NCBI RefSeq assembly: GCF_025854375.1
Contig: NZ_CP107575.1
Location: 1,364,001 to 1,428,000, forward strand
DNA: 64,000 nt
Direction of reading: 5' to 3'
DNA from: Glutamicibacter sp. JL.03c
GTDB taxonomy: Bacteria; Actinomycetota; Actinomycetes; Actinomycetales; Micrococcaceae
Shown here: piece by piece, positions 52,741 through 61,286 of the stretch
Position numbering within the stretch: position 1 is the stretch's first letter
How the letters are laid out: each line of letters opens with the position of its first letter
Translations under genes and position numbers: made by a program
The notes under the pieces: model-generated
Seen by the model: the letters and a program-made list of their open reading frames with translations, nothing else
The model's database searches: none
Told to the model about the DNA's origin: nothing

Positions 52741-53355
52741 ATGAAGCACAAGACCTTAGGCTTTGGCGCCCTGGCGCTGAGCACCCTCGTCGCGCTGACC
52801 TCATGCGCAGCAGATCAAGCCCAGAATGCCCCGGCCACGTTCGAATCCCACGGTTCGGAACATCAGATGTCATCATCGTCGGCATCGGCTGCCGGTGAGG
52901 CCAATGCGGCAGACGCGAGTTTTGCCAGCGGCATGAAAGCGCACCATGAACAGGCCCTGGAGATGTCCACGGACCTGCTGGGGAAGGAGCAGATCCCGGG
53001 CGAGGTCAGGAAGTTGGCAGAACAGATCAAATCGGCGCAAACCCCGGAAATCGAGCTGATGGAGAGCTGGCTGTCCGGATGGGATATGCCAGAAGGCATG
53101 GACCACGGGCAAATGGATCACGGCGAGGGAATGATTTCGCAAGAGGACATCACCTCGTTGAAGGAGTCCACCGGTCCCAAGGCGGCAAAACTGTTCCTGG
53201 AGCAGATGATCGCGCATCACGAAGGCGCGATTGAGATGGCCGAGACCGAGATTGCCGATGGCTCGTTCCCCGAGGCCATCGAATTGTCCAAGAATATTGT
53301 TGAATCCCAGTCCCAGGAAATCCAGGCGATGAAGGATCTGCTGGGCACGCTCTAG
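52741..53355 (+). CDS. DUF305 lipoprotein
   Basis: 204 residues from the ATG at 52741 (AGGAG 6 bp upstream). Lipobox ALTSC with Cys22. Two ferritin-like helical repeats, each with the DUF305 hallmark: MKAHHEQALEMS (first) and MIAHHEGAIEMAE (second). A Met/His/Asp loop (DMPEGMDHGQMDHGEGM) lies between them. DUF305 proteins are extracytoplasmic and frequently linked to copper handling, but no enzyme activity is established. It follows the DUF6153-like gene by 90 bp in the same direction, probably one unit. Confidence 0.93.
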   Translation: MKHKTLGFGALALSTLVALTSCAADQAQNAPATFESHGSEHQMSSSSASAAGEANAADASFASGMKAHHEQALEMSTDLLGKEQIPGEVRKLAEQIKSAQTPEIELMESWLSGWDMPEGMDHGQMDHGEGMISQEDITSLKESTGPKAAKLFLEQMIAHHEGAIEMAETEIADGSFPEAIELSKNIVESQSQEIQAMKDLLGTL

Positions 53356-53385
53356 CCGGGGCGCTGGATCACCGGGGAACGATCA

Positions 53386-53426
53386 GGGGTGTGGGGCTGG
53401 TTCCACCTGGAACCCGCCCCGCACCC
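53386..53426. terminator. Terminator between DUF305 and doxX
   Basis: GC-rich stem of about 17 bp with small internal mismatches (53386-53404 and 53409-53426) and a 4-nt loop, between convergent genes. Confidence 0.7.
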
Positions 53427-53446
53427 TTGAAATCCCGCTGTCGTCC

Positions 53447-53869
53447 CTAGCTTCGGGCCCGAAGCTGGTCCCGGTCGCGCCATGCGCCGGTGGCCCACAG
53501 GGCCAGGGCGATGAGCACCGGCTGGAAGAAGAGCCGGGCTAGTCGCTTGCCGTCGGTGTCGAGTCCAAAGGCATCCCGGTGCTCCAGCAGCTGGGCGATG
53601 TTGCCGGGGAACACAGCCACGAAGAACAAGGCAACGATCCAGCCGACGTGCACGCGTTTCTTCAGCAAGGCCAGCAGGGAGACGCCAAGCCCCACCTCGG
53701 CCACACCCGAGACGATGACCACCAGATCCGGATCCAGCGGAAGGCCCGGCGGAACCTGCGCCTGGAACTCTTCGCGGGCAAAGCTCAGATGGCTGATGCC
53801 GGCGTAGGCCAGGAATGCGCCCAACGCGAGGCGCGCTGCATGACGCGGCTTGCTGAGCTGATTAGTCAT
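53447..53869 (-). CDS. DoxX-family membrane protein
   Basis: 140 residues with four predicted helices (ARLALGAFLAYAGISHLSF, DLVVIVSGVAEVGLGVSLLAL, VGWIVALFFVAVFPGNIAQL, LIALALWATGAW). The AGISHL segment and the PGN loop are typical of the DoxX/YphA group. Such proteins are linked to quinone and thiol redox balance at the membrane in other actinobacteria (for example the mycobacterial membrane-associated oxidoreductase complex). It overlaps the ohr stop by 8 bp, so it is co-translated with the peroxide-defence gene. Confidence 0.88.
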   Translation of the reverse strand: MTNQLSKPRHAARLALGAFLAYAGISHLSFAREEFQAQVPPGLPLDPDLVVIVSGVAEVGLGVSLLALLKKRVHVGWIVALFFVAVFPGNIAQLLEHRDAFGLDTDGKRLARLFFQPVLIALALWATGAWRDRDQLRARS

Positions 53870-54281
53870 CGGAAACGGTGACAGTCACGTCGATGTTTCC
53901 GCGGGTGGCATTCGAGTATGGGCAGACGGCGTGGGCTGCGTCGGCGAGCTCCTGGGCTGCGTCGTGGTCCATGCCTGGAATGACGACTTCGAGTTCAACC
54001 GAGAGCTTGTAGCCTTCGCCTTCACGGTGCAGGCTGACGCGTCCTCCGACGCTGGAGTCCTCGACCTTGATCTTGCGGGCTCGGGCCACGGTGTTCAGTG
54101 CCGAATGGAAGCAGGCCGAGTATCCGGCGGCAAAGAGCTGTTCCGGGTTGGTGCCGATACCGCTGCCGCCCAATTCCTGAGGGGCGGTGAGGACCAGATC
54201 AAGGCGTCCGTCCGGAGTCTGGGCGCGGCCTTCGCGACCCTGGCCGGTGGACAGTGCTTCTGCGGTGTACAAGGTTTCCAT
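53862..54281 (-). CDS. ohr: Organic hydroperoxide resistance protein
   Basis: 139 residues from the ATG at 54281 (GAAAGG 7 bp upstream); the frame is open ten codons further. Thiol peroxidase of the Ohr/OsmC fold that reduces organic and fatty-acid hydroperoxides. Start METLYTAEALSTGQGREG, the catalytic Cys in GYSACFHSAL, the second Cys in HAVCPYSNATRGN, and the Arg-containing loop are conserved. It lies 45 bp after its regulator ohrR and overlaps doxX. Confidence 0.96.
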   Translation of the reverse strand: METLYTAEALSTGQGREGRAQTPDGRLDLVLTAPQELGGSGIGTNPEQLFAAGYSACFHSALNTVARARKIKVEDSSVGGRVSLHREGEGYKLSVELEVVIPGMDHDAAQELADAAHAVCPYSNATRGNIDVTVTVSDD

Positions 54282-54326
54282 TGTTCTGCCTTTCTGAGGG
54301 TGGACGTTCATTGGGGCCGTTGGGAT

Positions 54327-54767
54327 CTAGCGGTCCGCTAGCGGGAGGGTCTGCATCGTTTCGGTGATGCGATGCAGTGAATTCACCAGCGCTTTGGCGC
54401 TTTCGATATCAGGCAGTCCCGTGCCGCAGGCGATCTGTTCTGGGATATGTGCCAGGTCATGGCGCAGCTCGGTTCCCTGCTGGGTGAGGACCGCCTTCAC
54501 TACCCGGGTGTCGAATTCGCTGCGTTGCCGCTGGATGTAGTCTTTGCTTTCCAAGCGCCGCAGCAGCGGGGAGAGAGTCCCGGAATCAAGCTGGAGGATG
54601 TCGCCGATTTCCCGCACTGGCTTTGAGCCTTCATTCCACAGCACGACCAGCACCAGGTACTGGGTATAGGTCAGCTGCCAGGGTGCCAAAAGCTCCGCGT
54701 AGGCCCTGTTGGTTGCCCGGCTTGCCGAGTACAGGGAGAAGCACACCATCTCATCAACTATCGCCAT
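54327..54767 (-). CDS. ohrR: OhrR, MarR-family organic-peroxide sensor
   Basis: 146 residues. The redox-sensing Cys is C9, in DEMVCFSLYSASR, the motif that defines OhrR. The Tyr partners (LTYTQYLVLVVLW) and winged-helix segment LQLDSGTLSPLLRRLESKDYIQR are conserved. One Cys-type or two-Cys type: a further Cys occurs at about 118 (QIACGTG), so a disulfide switch is possible. First gene of the ohrR-ohr-doxX unit, directly after the palindrome at 54778-54802. Confidence 0.95.
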   Translation of the reverse strand: MAIVDEMVCFSLYSASRATNRAYAELLAPWQLTYTQYLVLVVLWNEGSKPVREIGDILQLDSGTLSPLLRRLESKDYIQRQRSEFDTRVVKAVLTQQGTELRHDLAHIPEQIACGTGLPDIESAKALVNSLHRITETMQTLPLADR

Positions 54768-54777
54768 GACATAATCA

Positions 54778-54802
54778 TTGCACGCAATTCAATTGTGTAC
54801 AA
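54778..54802. promoter_or_regulatory. OhrR operator candidate
   Basis: 25-bp dyad: 12-nt arms around a central C, 10 of 12 positions symmetric (TTGCACGCAATT and AATTGTGTACAA). It begins 11 bp before the ohrR start codon. Known OhrR boxes are AT-rich dyads with AATT cores of this type. Confidence 0.75.
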
Positions 54803-54879
54803 CTTAAATTTGCAGTGATCTAGTTCACCGGTGATCGGGCCAGGGAGCCGAGCGGGGGAATACCGTTACCGTATAGGCC

Positions 54880-54918
54880 AATCGGGGCGGAAACCCTGCT
54901 TGGGTCTCCGCCCCGATT
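54880..54918 (-). terminator. Terminator after the RND transporter
   Basis: Perfect 12-bp GC-rich stem (54880-54891 and 54907-54918) with a 15-nt loop, 12 bp past the stop. No T-run. Confidence 0.65.
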
Positions 54919-54929
54919 CGGCTTGCCGG

Positions 54930-57900
54930 TCAGGATTCTTCGGAAGAATCCTTCGCCGGCTTATTGATCATTTCTTCAATCGCACGCCGCTCCTTGCGCG
55001 TGGCGGGAATCTGTCCGGTCAACGGGTGGACCACCTGGGCGCCCGGCTTGCCGTTCGGAGCCGGTTCCGGCCGCGTCGATTCCTGCACCTTGGATGCATC
55101 GCTCTTGGACGCTGGATCGTTGGCGGTCGCGGTGATCTTGGCGCTGGCCGAATCCATGGCCACGGCCAGCTCTGCCGCGTCGGTGTCGCGCTGGGCCGAG
55201 TGCTTGCGGTTGGCCCGGCGCAGGGCGCGCTTTTCCTTGCGCGACTCGACCAGGCGGTAGAGCACCGGAACCAGGATCAGGGTCAGCAGGGTCGAAGAGA
55301 CCAAGCCGCCAATCACCACAACAGCCAGCGGCTGGGAAATGAACCCGGACTGGCCGGTGAGCCCCAGGCCCATCGGGATCAACGCGAAGATCGTGGCCAG
55401 CGCCGTCATCAGGATCGGGCGCAAGCGCTGTCGGGCACCTTGCATGATCGCATCATCCAGGCTCATGGCCTCGCGCTCTGGCGTGGCCACACGATACTGG
55501 TTGATCAGGTCGATGAGCACAATCGCGTTGGTGACCACGATGCCCACCAGCATCAGCATGCCAATCAGCGATGGCAAGCCCAAGGGGATGCCCGAGATCA
55601 GCAGCAGTCCGATGGCGCCGGTGGCGGCGAAGGGAATGGAGACCAAAAGGACCAGCGGCTGGACCAGCGACTTGAAGGTCGCCACCATGATCACGTAGAC
55701 AATGGCAATGGCAGCCAGCAGCGCCAGGTAGAGCTGGTTGAAGGACTCGGCCTGTTCGGTGGCGGCGCCACCGATTTCGGCGCTCGCGCCCTCTGGGAGG
55801 TCAACGGACTCCAGGGTCTTGGTGACCTCGGAGGAAACCTTGCCCAGCATGTTCTCTTCCGGTGTCAGCGTCACCGTTGCGATCCGTTCGCCATTAGAGG
55901 TCGTGACCTGCTGAACGACCTTGGCGCGGTCGACCTTGGCCAAGTCCTGCAGTTCCTGGACACCGGCAGCCGTTGGAATCTTCAGCTCGCGCAGCTTCTG
56001 CAAGCTATCGAGCTTCAGCCCCTCGCCGATCTGCACGGTCAGATCCGTGTAGTCCAGGCGCAGCGTGCCCGCCGGAACCGGGGAGACCTGGCCAGCCACC
56101 ATCCCGGCCAGCTGGGTTTCGGTCAGCCCGGCCGCGGCGGCCTTGTCCGCATCGATATCGATGGAGACCTGTTCGCGTTCTGCCGAGAGGTTATCGGTGA
56201 TCCCGGTGATGTGCGCAGTGTCCTTCAAGGACTCGCGCATCTTCTGCGTGGCATCGCGAAGGATCGCCTCATCAGGAGCCTTGATCTCGATGGTGACATC
56301 GCTGGAAGTCATGGCCGAGGAGTTCGAGCCGAAGGTGACGGCCATGTCCTTGGACAGATCCAGGCCCTGCACCTGCTCGCGCACCGAATTGGCCAGCTCT
56401 TCCTGATCCGCATCAGGATTGGTGATGGCGGTGAAGCTGGCGGTATCCGAGCCCGAGGCGAACATGGCCGCCATGCCGCTGGCGGTGCCCACCGTCATCT
56501 GCACGTCTTGGATACCGTCGATATCGCGCAGCTTCTCTTCGATCTTGCCCGCTTCGGCCACGGTGGTATCCAAGGCGGTGCCCGAAGGCATTTTCGCGGT
56601 CACGGTGATCGAGTTCTCGCCGGTGGAACCCAGCAGGTTGGTGTTGAGCAGCGGGGTCATTGCCACCGTGCCGGCAAGGATGAGCACTGAGGCGAGCAGG
56701 GTGATCACCGGATGCTTCTGGGTGGACTTGAGCACCGGCAGGTAGGTGCGCTGCATCCAGGACTTGTCCTCGGCAACGTGGACGGTTCGCGCTTTGTCGC
56801 TGCCCGGGCGGTGCGGCAGGAACCAGTAGGCGAGCACCGGAACGATGGTGAGCGAGACCAGCAGGGAAGCAAGCAGGGCAATGGTCATGGTCAGCGCGAA
56901 CGGGCTGAACAGCTCGCCGGCCATGCCGCCCACCATGGCGATGGGCAGGAAGACCGCGACGGTGGTCAGGGTCGCGGCGGTAATAGCTCCGGCGACCTCC
57001 CGCACTGCCAGGAGGATGGATTGCGCCTTGGACTCGCCAAAGGCCAGATGCCGCTTGATGTTCTCGATGACCACGATCGAGTCATCGACCACGCGGCCAA
57101 TGGAGATGGTCAAGGCCCCGAGGGTCAGCATGTTCAACGTGTAGCCGAAGACATTCATGCCGATGAAGGTGGCCATCAGGGAGAGCGGGATCGAGATGGC
57201 GGTGACCAGCGTGGAGCGCACCGAGAAGAGGAAGACCAGGATGATGATGACCGCGAAGCCCAAGCCGAGCGCGCCTTCGACCGCCAGGTGGCTGATCGAG
57301 TCCTCGATGAATGGCGCCTGGTCGAAGATCGTGGTCATGGTGGCCTTGTGGCCCAATTCGGACTCGAGGTCGGCAACCATGGCCGCCACGGCATGCGAGA
57401 TGGCGACGGTATCGCCATCAGGTGTCTTGGTGACCGAGATGGACAGCGTTTCCTCGCCATTGGTGCGGGTGACGCTGGTGGCTTCATCGGCCTTGACCGA
57501 GACGTCGGCGACATCCTTGAGCAGCGCCGGGCCATTGTCGGTGACCAGCGGGATGTCCTTGATGGCGTCGAGGCTATCGGGGGTGGACCCGGCGATCACC
57601 GGGAGCTCAAGGCCGTCCGCATCCATGGTGCCCACCGGGATCGGAGAGCCGGCATTTTCGATGCCGTCCTTCAGATCATTCACGCTCAACCCGGCACGGG
57701 TCATCTCGTCGTTCTTCGGAATCACCGCAATGTGCTGGGAAGCACCGCCGGAGACCGAGGCTTCGCGCACGCCGTCGATCTTCTGCAGCTTTGGCAGTGC
57801 AATGCGCTCGACATCGTCATTGAGCGCCTCGAGGGACTCGTCCGAGGAAACGGCCAGCATCAGCACCGGAAGATCAGCGATCGAGCCGGCCAGGGCGGTG

Positions 57901-58277
57901 GGCTCGACATCGTCGGGCAGCTGCTGCTTCGCGTTGGAGATGGCGCGCTCAACCTGGGCGCGGGCGCGATCCATGTCGGTGCCGTATTCGAAGGTCAGCG
58001 CGATGCGCGTGAAGCCTGCCTGCGAGGTGGCGCTGGAGGATTCGAGGCCTTCCACCGCCTGCAGGGCGGTTTCCAGCGGGGCGGCGACCTGTTCGTCGAT
58101 CACCTCCGGGCTGGCGCCGGCCTGCGTGGCCATGACCGAGATCTGCGGGAACTCCAGCGAAGGGATCAGTTCCTGTTTCAGTGATCCCATGGAAATCACG
58201 CCGAAGACGGCGGCGAAGATGGTCACCAGCGCGATGAGCGCCCGGTTCTTCAAGGACAGGATGGCCAAGCGATGCAT
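54930..58277 (-). CDS. RND-family (HAE1/AcrB-type) efflux transporter
   Basis: 1115 residues: two halves each with one helix, a large extracytoplasmic loop and five or six helices. Hallmarks: start LAILSLKNRALIALVTIF, the proton-relay Asp pair in GRVVDDSIVVIENIKRH, and in the second half SIPFAATGAIGLLL, GIVVTNAIVLIDLINQYR. The first loop has the ASPEVIDEQVAAPLE porter motif. About 90 charged residues form a cytoplasmic C-terminal tail. No membrane-fusion or outer-membrane partner gene is nearby, as expected in a Gram-positive; such stand-alone members exist in actinobacteria. Substrate unknown. Confidence 0.94.
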   Translation of the reverse strand: MHRLAILSLKNRALIALVTIFAAVFGVISMGSLKQELIPSLEFPQISVMATQAGASPEVIDEQVAAPLETALQAVEGLESSSATSQAGFTRIALTFEYGTDMDRARAQVERAISNAKQQLPDDVEPTALAGSIADLPVLMLAVSSDESLEALNDDVERIALPKLQKIDGVREASVSGGASQHIAVIPKNDEMTRAGLSVNDLKDGIENAGSPIPVGTMDADGLELPVIAGSTPDSLDAIKDIPLVTDNGPALLKDVADVSVKADEATSVTRTNGEETLSISVTKTPDGDTVAISHAVAAMVADLESELGHKATMTTIFDQAPFIEDSISHLAVEGALGLGFAVIIILVFLFSVRSTLVTAISIPLSLMATFIGMNVFGYTLNMLTLGALTISIGRVVDDSIVVIENIKRHLAFGESKAQSILLAVREVAGAITAATLTTVAVFLPIAMVGGMAGELFSPFALTMTIALLASLLVSLTIVPVLAYWFLPHRPGSDKARTVHVAEDKSWMQRTYLPVLKSTQKHPVITLLASVLILAGTVAMTPLLNTNLLGSTGENSITVTAKMPSGTALDTTVAEAGKIEEKLRDIDGIQDVQMTVGTASGMAAMFASGSDTASFTAITNPDADQEELANSVREQVQGLDLSKDMAVTFGSNSSAMTSSDVTIEIKAPDEAILRDATQKMRESLKDTAHITGITDNLSAEREQVSIDIDADKAAAAGLTETQLAGMVAGQVSPVPAGTLRLDYTDLTVQIGEGLKLDSLQKLRELKIPTAAGVQELQDLAKVDRAKVVQQVTTSNGERIATVTLTPEENMLGKVSSEVTKTLESVDLPEGASAEIGGAATEQAESFNQLYLALLAAIAIVYVIMVATFKSLVQPLVLLVSIPFAATGAIGLLLISGIPLGLPSLIGMLMLVGIVVTNAIVLIDLINQYRVATPEREAMSLDDAIMQGARQRLRPILMTALATIFALIPMGLGLTGQSGFISQPLAVVVIGGLVSSTLLTLILVPVLYRLVESRKEKRALRRANRKHSAQRDTDAAELAVAMDSASAKITATANDPASKSDASKVQESTRPEPAPNGKPGAQVVHPLTGQIPATRKERRAIEEMINKPAKDSSEES

Positions 58278-58408
58278 GCGGGTGTAGTCCTAGCTAAGTC
58301 GCAGTACGGAAGTGGGCTTGATCTTAATTCTATGTGGTTGTTCAAGCGCAACTGTCCGTTCTGGAGGCATATCGGCAAAGATCATCCGAGAGGAGTATGA
58401 AGATGGCA

Positions 58409-58442
58409 AAACCCCCTGGGCGCGGTGGCGCTCAGGGGGTTT
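58409..58442 (-). terminator. Rho-independent terminator of the aldo/keto reductase gene
   Basis: 15-bp stem with one G-U pair (58409-58423 and 58428-58442), 4-nt loop, and TTTT after the stem on the minus strand, 34 bp past the stop. Confidence 0.88.
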
Positions 58443-58476
58443 GAGGGACGCGGGGTGATGCGCCGCCCGGCGGCGA

Positions 58477-59508
58477 TTATGCTCGGACGTTGCCTCCGGG
58501 CTCGGCTGCGAAGGCATCGATCGCTGCCAATTCCTCCGCGGAGAATTCCAGGTTGTCCACGGCTGCCAACGAGTCCTCCAGCTGCTTGACGCTTGAAGCG
58601 CCCACCAGTGCGGAGGTCACCGGGGTGCCGACCGATTGGTCGCGCAGCAACCAGGAGATCGCCATTTGCGCCAAGGACTGGCCGCGCTGCGCTGCAATAG
58701 CGTTCAGTCCACGGATGCGTTCCAGGATCGGTTCGGTAATCGAGGATTCCGAGAGGAAGCGGCCCTTGGTTGCCCGGGAGTTTTCCGGGATTCCGTTCAG
58801 GTACCGGTTGGTGAGCAGGCCCTGGGCCAGTGGGGAGAACGCAATCGATCCGGCGCCCGCTTGTTCCAGAGCCTGGAAGAGATTTGGCTCGCCAGCTTCG
58901 GTCCACCGGTTGAACATGGAATAGCTGGGCTGGTGGATCAGCAGCGGCGTACCCAGTTCCTTGAGGATCCGGGCAGCTTCAAGTGTCTGCCCGGGCGAGT
59001 AGGAAGAAATGCCGGCGTACAGGGCTCGTCCGGAGCGCACCGCTTGGTCCAGCGCGCCCATGGTCTCTTCCAGCGGGGTGTCCGGGTCCGGGCGGTGGCT
59101 GTAGAAGATGTCCACGTAGTCCAGGCCCATGCGCTCCAGCGACTGGTCAAGGCTGGAGAGCAGGTATTTGCGCGAACCGCCATCGCCGTACGGGCCAGGC
59201 CACATACGGTGTCCGGCCTTGGAAGAGATGACCAGTTCATCGCGGTACGGCTTGAAGTCCTGGGCAAGGTGCCGGCCGAAGTTGGTTTCCGCGGTGCCAT
59301 CAGGAGGACCGTAGTTGTTGGCCAGATCGAAATGCGTGACGCCGAGGTCGAAGGCGCGGCGCAGGATGGCGTTCTGTTCGTCGAAGCGCTTGTCATCGCC
59401 GAAGTTATGCCACAGTCCTAGTGAGATGACCGGGAGCTTGAGGCCGCTTCGTCCAACGCGGCGGTATGGCATGGATTCGTAGCGGTTCGCAGCTGCGGAG
59501 TAAGTCAT
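58477..59508 (-). CDS. Aldo/keto reductase (YghZ / Kv-beta-like)
   Basis: 343 residues, NADPH-dependent TIM barrel. Catalytic tetrad visible: Asp/Tyr in HFDLANNYGPPDG, Lys in VISSKAGHRM, His in FYSHRPDPDTPLEE. The insertion MWPGPYGDGGSRKYLL is the mark of the L-glyceraldehyde-3-phosphate reductase (YghZ/GprA) subgroup, which also detoxifies methylglyoxal. The cofactor segment SALVGASSVKQLEDSL is intact. Monocistronic. Confidence 0.94.
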   Translation of the reverse strand: MTYSAAANRYESMPYRRVGRSGLKLPVISLGLWHNFGDDKRFDEQNAILRRAFDLGVTHFDLANNYGPPDGTAETNFGRHLAQDFKPYRDELVISSKAGHRMWPGPYGDGGSRKYLLSSLDQSLERMGLDYVDIFYSHRPDPDTPLEETMGALDQAVRSGRALYAGISSYSPGQTLEAARILKELGTPLLIHQPSYSMFNRWTEAGEPNLFQALEQAGAGSIAFSPLAQGLLTNRYLNGIPENSRATKGRFLSESSITEPILERIRGLNAIAAQRGQSLAQMAISWLLRDQSVGTPVTSALVGASSVKQLEDSLAAVDNLEFSAEELAAIDAFAAEPGGNVRA

Positions 59509-59667
59509 GGATACCTTTCAGCAATGTGTCCGGCGCGGTCTGTGCCGGACAGCATTTTTGAGGATACCGGTAAAAGTGATCTGGGACTCTTTTATTGTGA
59601 AGTGAGTCGCTGGCATTCCAAGAAATCATTTCCGGCGTGCCGGTGCGCTGCTCCGCCTGGGCGATTA

Positions 59668-59711
59668 ACGGCCAAGAGCCGCCCGCCATTCGGCGAGCGG
59701 CTCTTGGCCGT
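59668..59711 (-). terminator. Terminator of mqo
   Basis: Perfect 15-bp stem (59668-59682 and 59697-59711) with a 14-nt loop, 7 bp past the mqo stop. Confidence 0.8.
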
Positions 59712-59717
59712 GGGGGA

Positions 59718-61208
59718 CTAGGCCAGTCCCAGGGTCTTATCGGTTGCTGCCTTGACCTCTGCGTAGAGCGCCGGGTTCTCGTTCAGCTTCTGGCCGTAGG
59801 AAGGAATCATGTCCTTCAGCTTCGACTCCCAGCCTGCGAACTGCTGGGGGAAGCAGCGCGAGAGCAGGCCAACCATGATCGGGGTGGCGGTCGAAGCGCC
59901 TGGCGAAGCGCCGAGCAGGCCGGAGATGGAGCCGTCCGAAGAAGTGATGACCTCGGTGCCGAACTGGAGCACACCGCCCTTCTTGGCGTCCTTCTTGATG
60001 ACCTGCACGCGCTGGCCAGCGGTGATCAGCTCCCACTGGGAGCCATCGGCACCTGGGAAGTATTCGGTCAGTGCCTCGTCCTTCTTGGCGCGGGACTTGA
60101 GCACTTCCTTGATCAGGTAGGTGGTCAAGTCCAAGTTGTCCTTGCCCACTGCGAGCATCGGGATCAGGTTATGCGGACGCAACGAGAGTGGCAGGTCCAG
60201 CTGGCCGGTGGACTTCAGGAAGTTCATCGAGAAGCCAGCGTAGGGGCCGAACATCAGCGAACGCTTGCCGTCAACAAAGCGGGTATCCAGGTGTGGAACC
60301 GACATTGGAGGAGCGCCGACCGAAGCCTGGCCGTACACCTTGGCGTTGTGCTGGTTGACGACAGTTTCATCGGTGCAGCGCAGGAACTGCCCGGAGACCG
60401 GGAAGCCGCCGAAGCCCTTGATTTCCTCGATGCCAGACTTCTGCAGAAGTGGCAGCGCGCCGCCACCGGCGCCAACGAAGACGAACTTTGCCTTGACGTT
60501 CTTGACCGAGCCGGAAGCCTTGTCCTTGACGGTCAGTTCCCAGCCGGCGCCGGAGCGCTTGAGGTTCTGAACCTTGTGGCCGTAGTTCACGGATGCGCCA
60601 GCGGCGCCAAGGGAGTTGGTCAGATCCGCGGTGAGGCGGCCGAAGTCGACGTCGGTGCCGGAGGTGACGCGCGAAGCGGCGACCTTCTGGGATGCGTCGC
60701 GACCCTGGGCCACCAGTGGAGTCCACTCGTTGATGGTGTCCAGGTCGTTGGTGATTTCCAGTTCCTCGAACAGCGTATTGGGCTTGAGTGCCTCGTAGCG
60801 GGTCTGCAGGTACTTGGAGTGCTCATCGCCGATGACGAACGACATGTGGGGCAGCGGGTTGATGAAGCTGTTGTCAGCAACGCGCTTGTTGTCCACTGCC
60901 CAGGAGTAGAACTGGCGGGACATCTGGAACTGCTCATTGATCCCAATGGCCTTGGCCGGATCAACCGAACCGTCAGCAGCAGCAGCGGTGTAGTTCAACT
61001 CGCACAGGGCCGAGTGGCCGGTACCTGCGTTGTTCCAAGGGGAGGAGGATTCCAGCCCTGCCTTGTCCAGGTTCTCAAATAGACCAATAGACCAGGTTGG
61101 TTCTAGCTGGTTGATCATAGTGCCCAGGGTGGCACTCATGATGCCGGCACCGATTAGTACTACGTCAAAAGATTCGGTTGACGTTTCAGAAGGCACAAGG
61201 AACTCCAT
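59718..61208 (-). CDS. mqo: Malate:quinone oxidoreductase
   Basis: 496 residues. A peripheral membrane flavoprotein that oxidises L-malate to oxaloacetate and passes electrons to menaquinone. The FAD fold [78 protein letters not shown] and the C-terminal [11 protein letters not shown] are highly characteristic. Length is standard. Monocistronic, with its own terminator. Confidence 0.97.
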   Translation of the reverse strand: MEFLVPSETSTESFDVVLIGAGIMSATLGTMINQLEPTWSIGLFENLDKAGLESSSPWNNAGTGHSALCELNYTAAAADGSVDPAKAIGINEQFQMSRQFYSWAVDNKRVADNSFINPLPHMSFVIGDEHSKYLQTRYEALKPNTLFEELEITNDLDTINEWTPLVAQGRDASQKVAASRVTSGTDVDFGRLTADLTNSLGAAGASVNYGHKVQNLKRSGAGWELTVKDKASGSVKNVKAKFVFVGAGGGALPLLQKSGIEEIKGFGGFPVSGQFLRCTDETVVNQHNAKVYGQASVGAPPMSVPHLDTRFVDGKRSLMFGPYAGFSMNFLKSTGQLDLPLSLRPHNLIPMLAVGKDNLDLTTYLIKEVLKSRAKKDEALTEYFPGADGSQWELITAGQRVQVIKKDAKKGGVLQFGTEVITSSDGSISGLLGASPGASTATPIMVGLLSRCFPQQFAGWESKLKDMIPSYGQKLNENPALYAEVKAATDKTLGLA

Positions 61209-61286
61209 CGACAGTGATACTTTGCTCTATCCCAGAGTAGACCTAACCACCCTCGGGTTAGAAATCCTCAACTCGGTTAAGGGTCA

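Noticed and set aside
54831-58184. Long plus-strand frames opposite the RND transporter (619 and 490 codons)
   Set aside because: Antisense shadows of a GC-rich gene with all RND motifs on the minus strand; composition is Arg/Gly/Asp/His-rich without domains.
59637-61082. 481-codon plus-strand frame opposite mqo
   Set aside because: Shadow of mqo; no start signal and no protein family.
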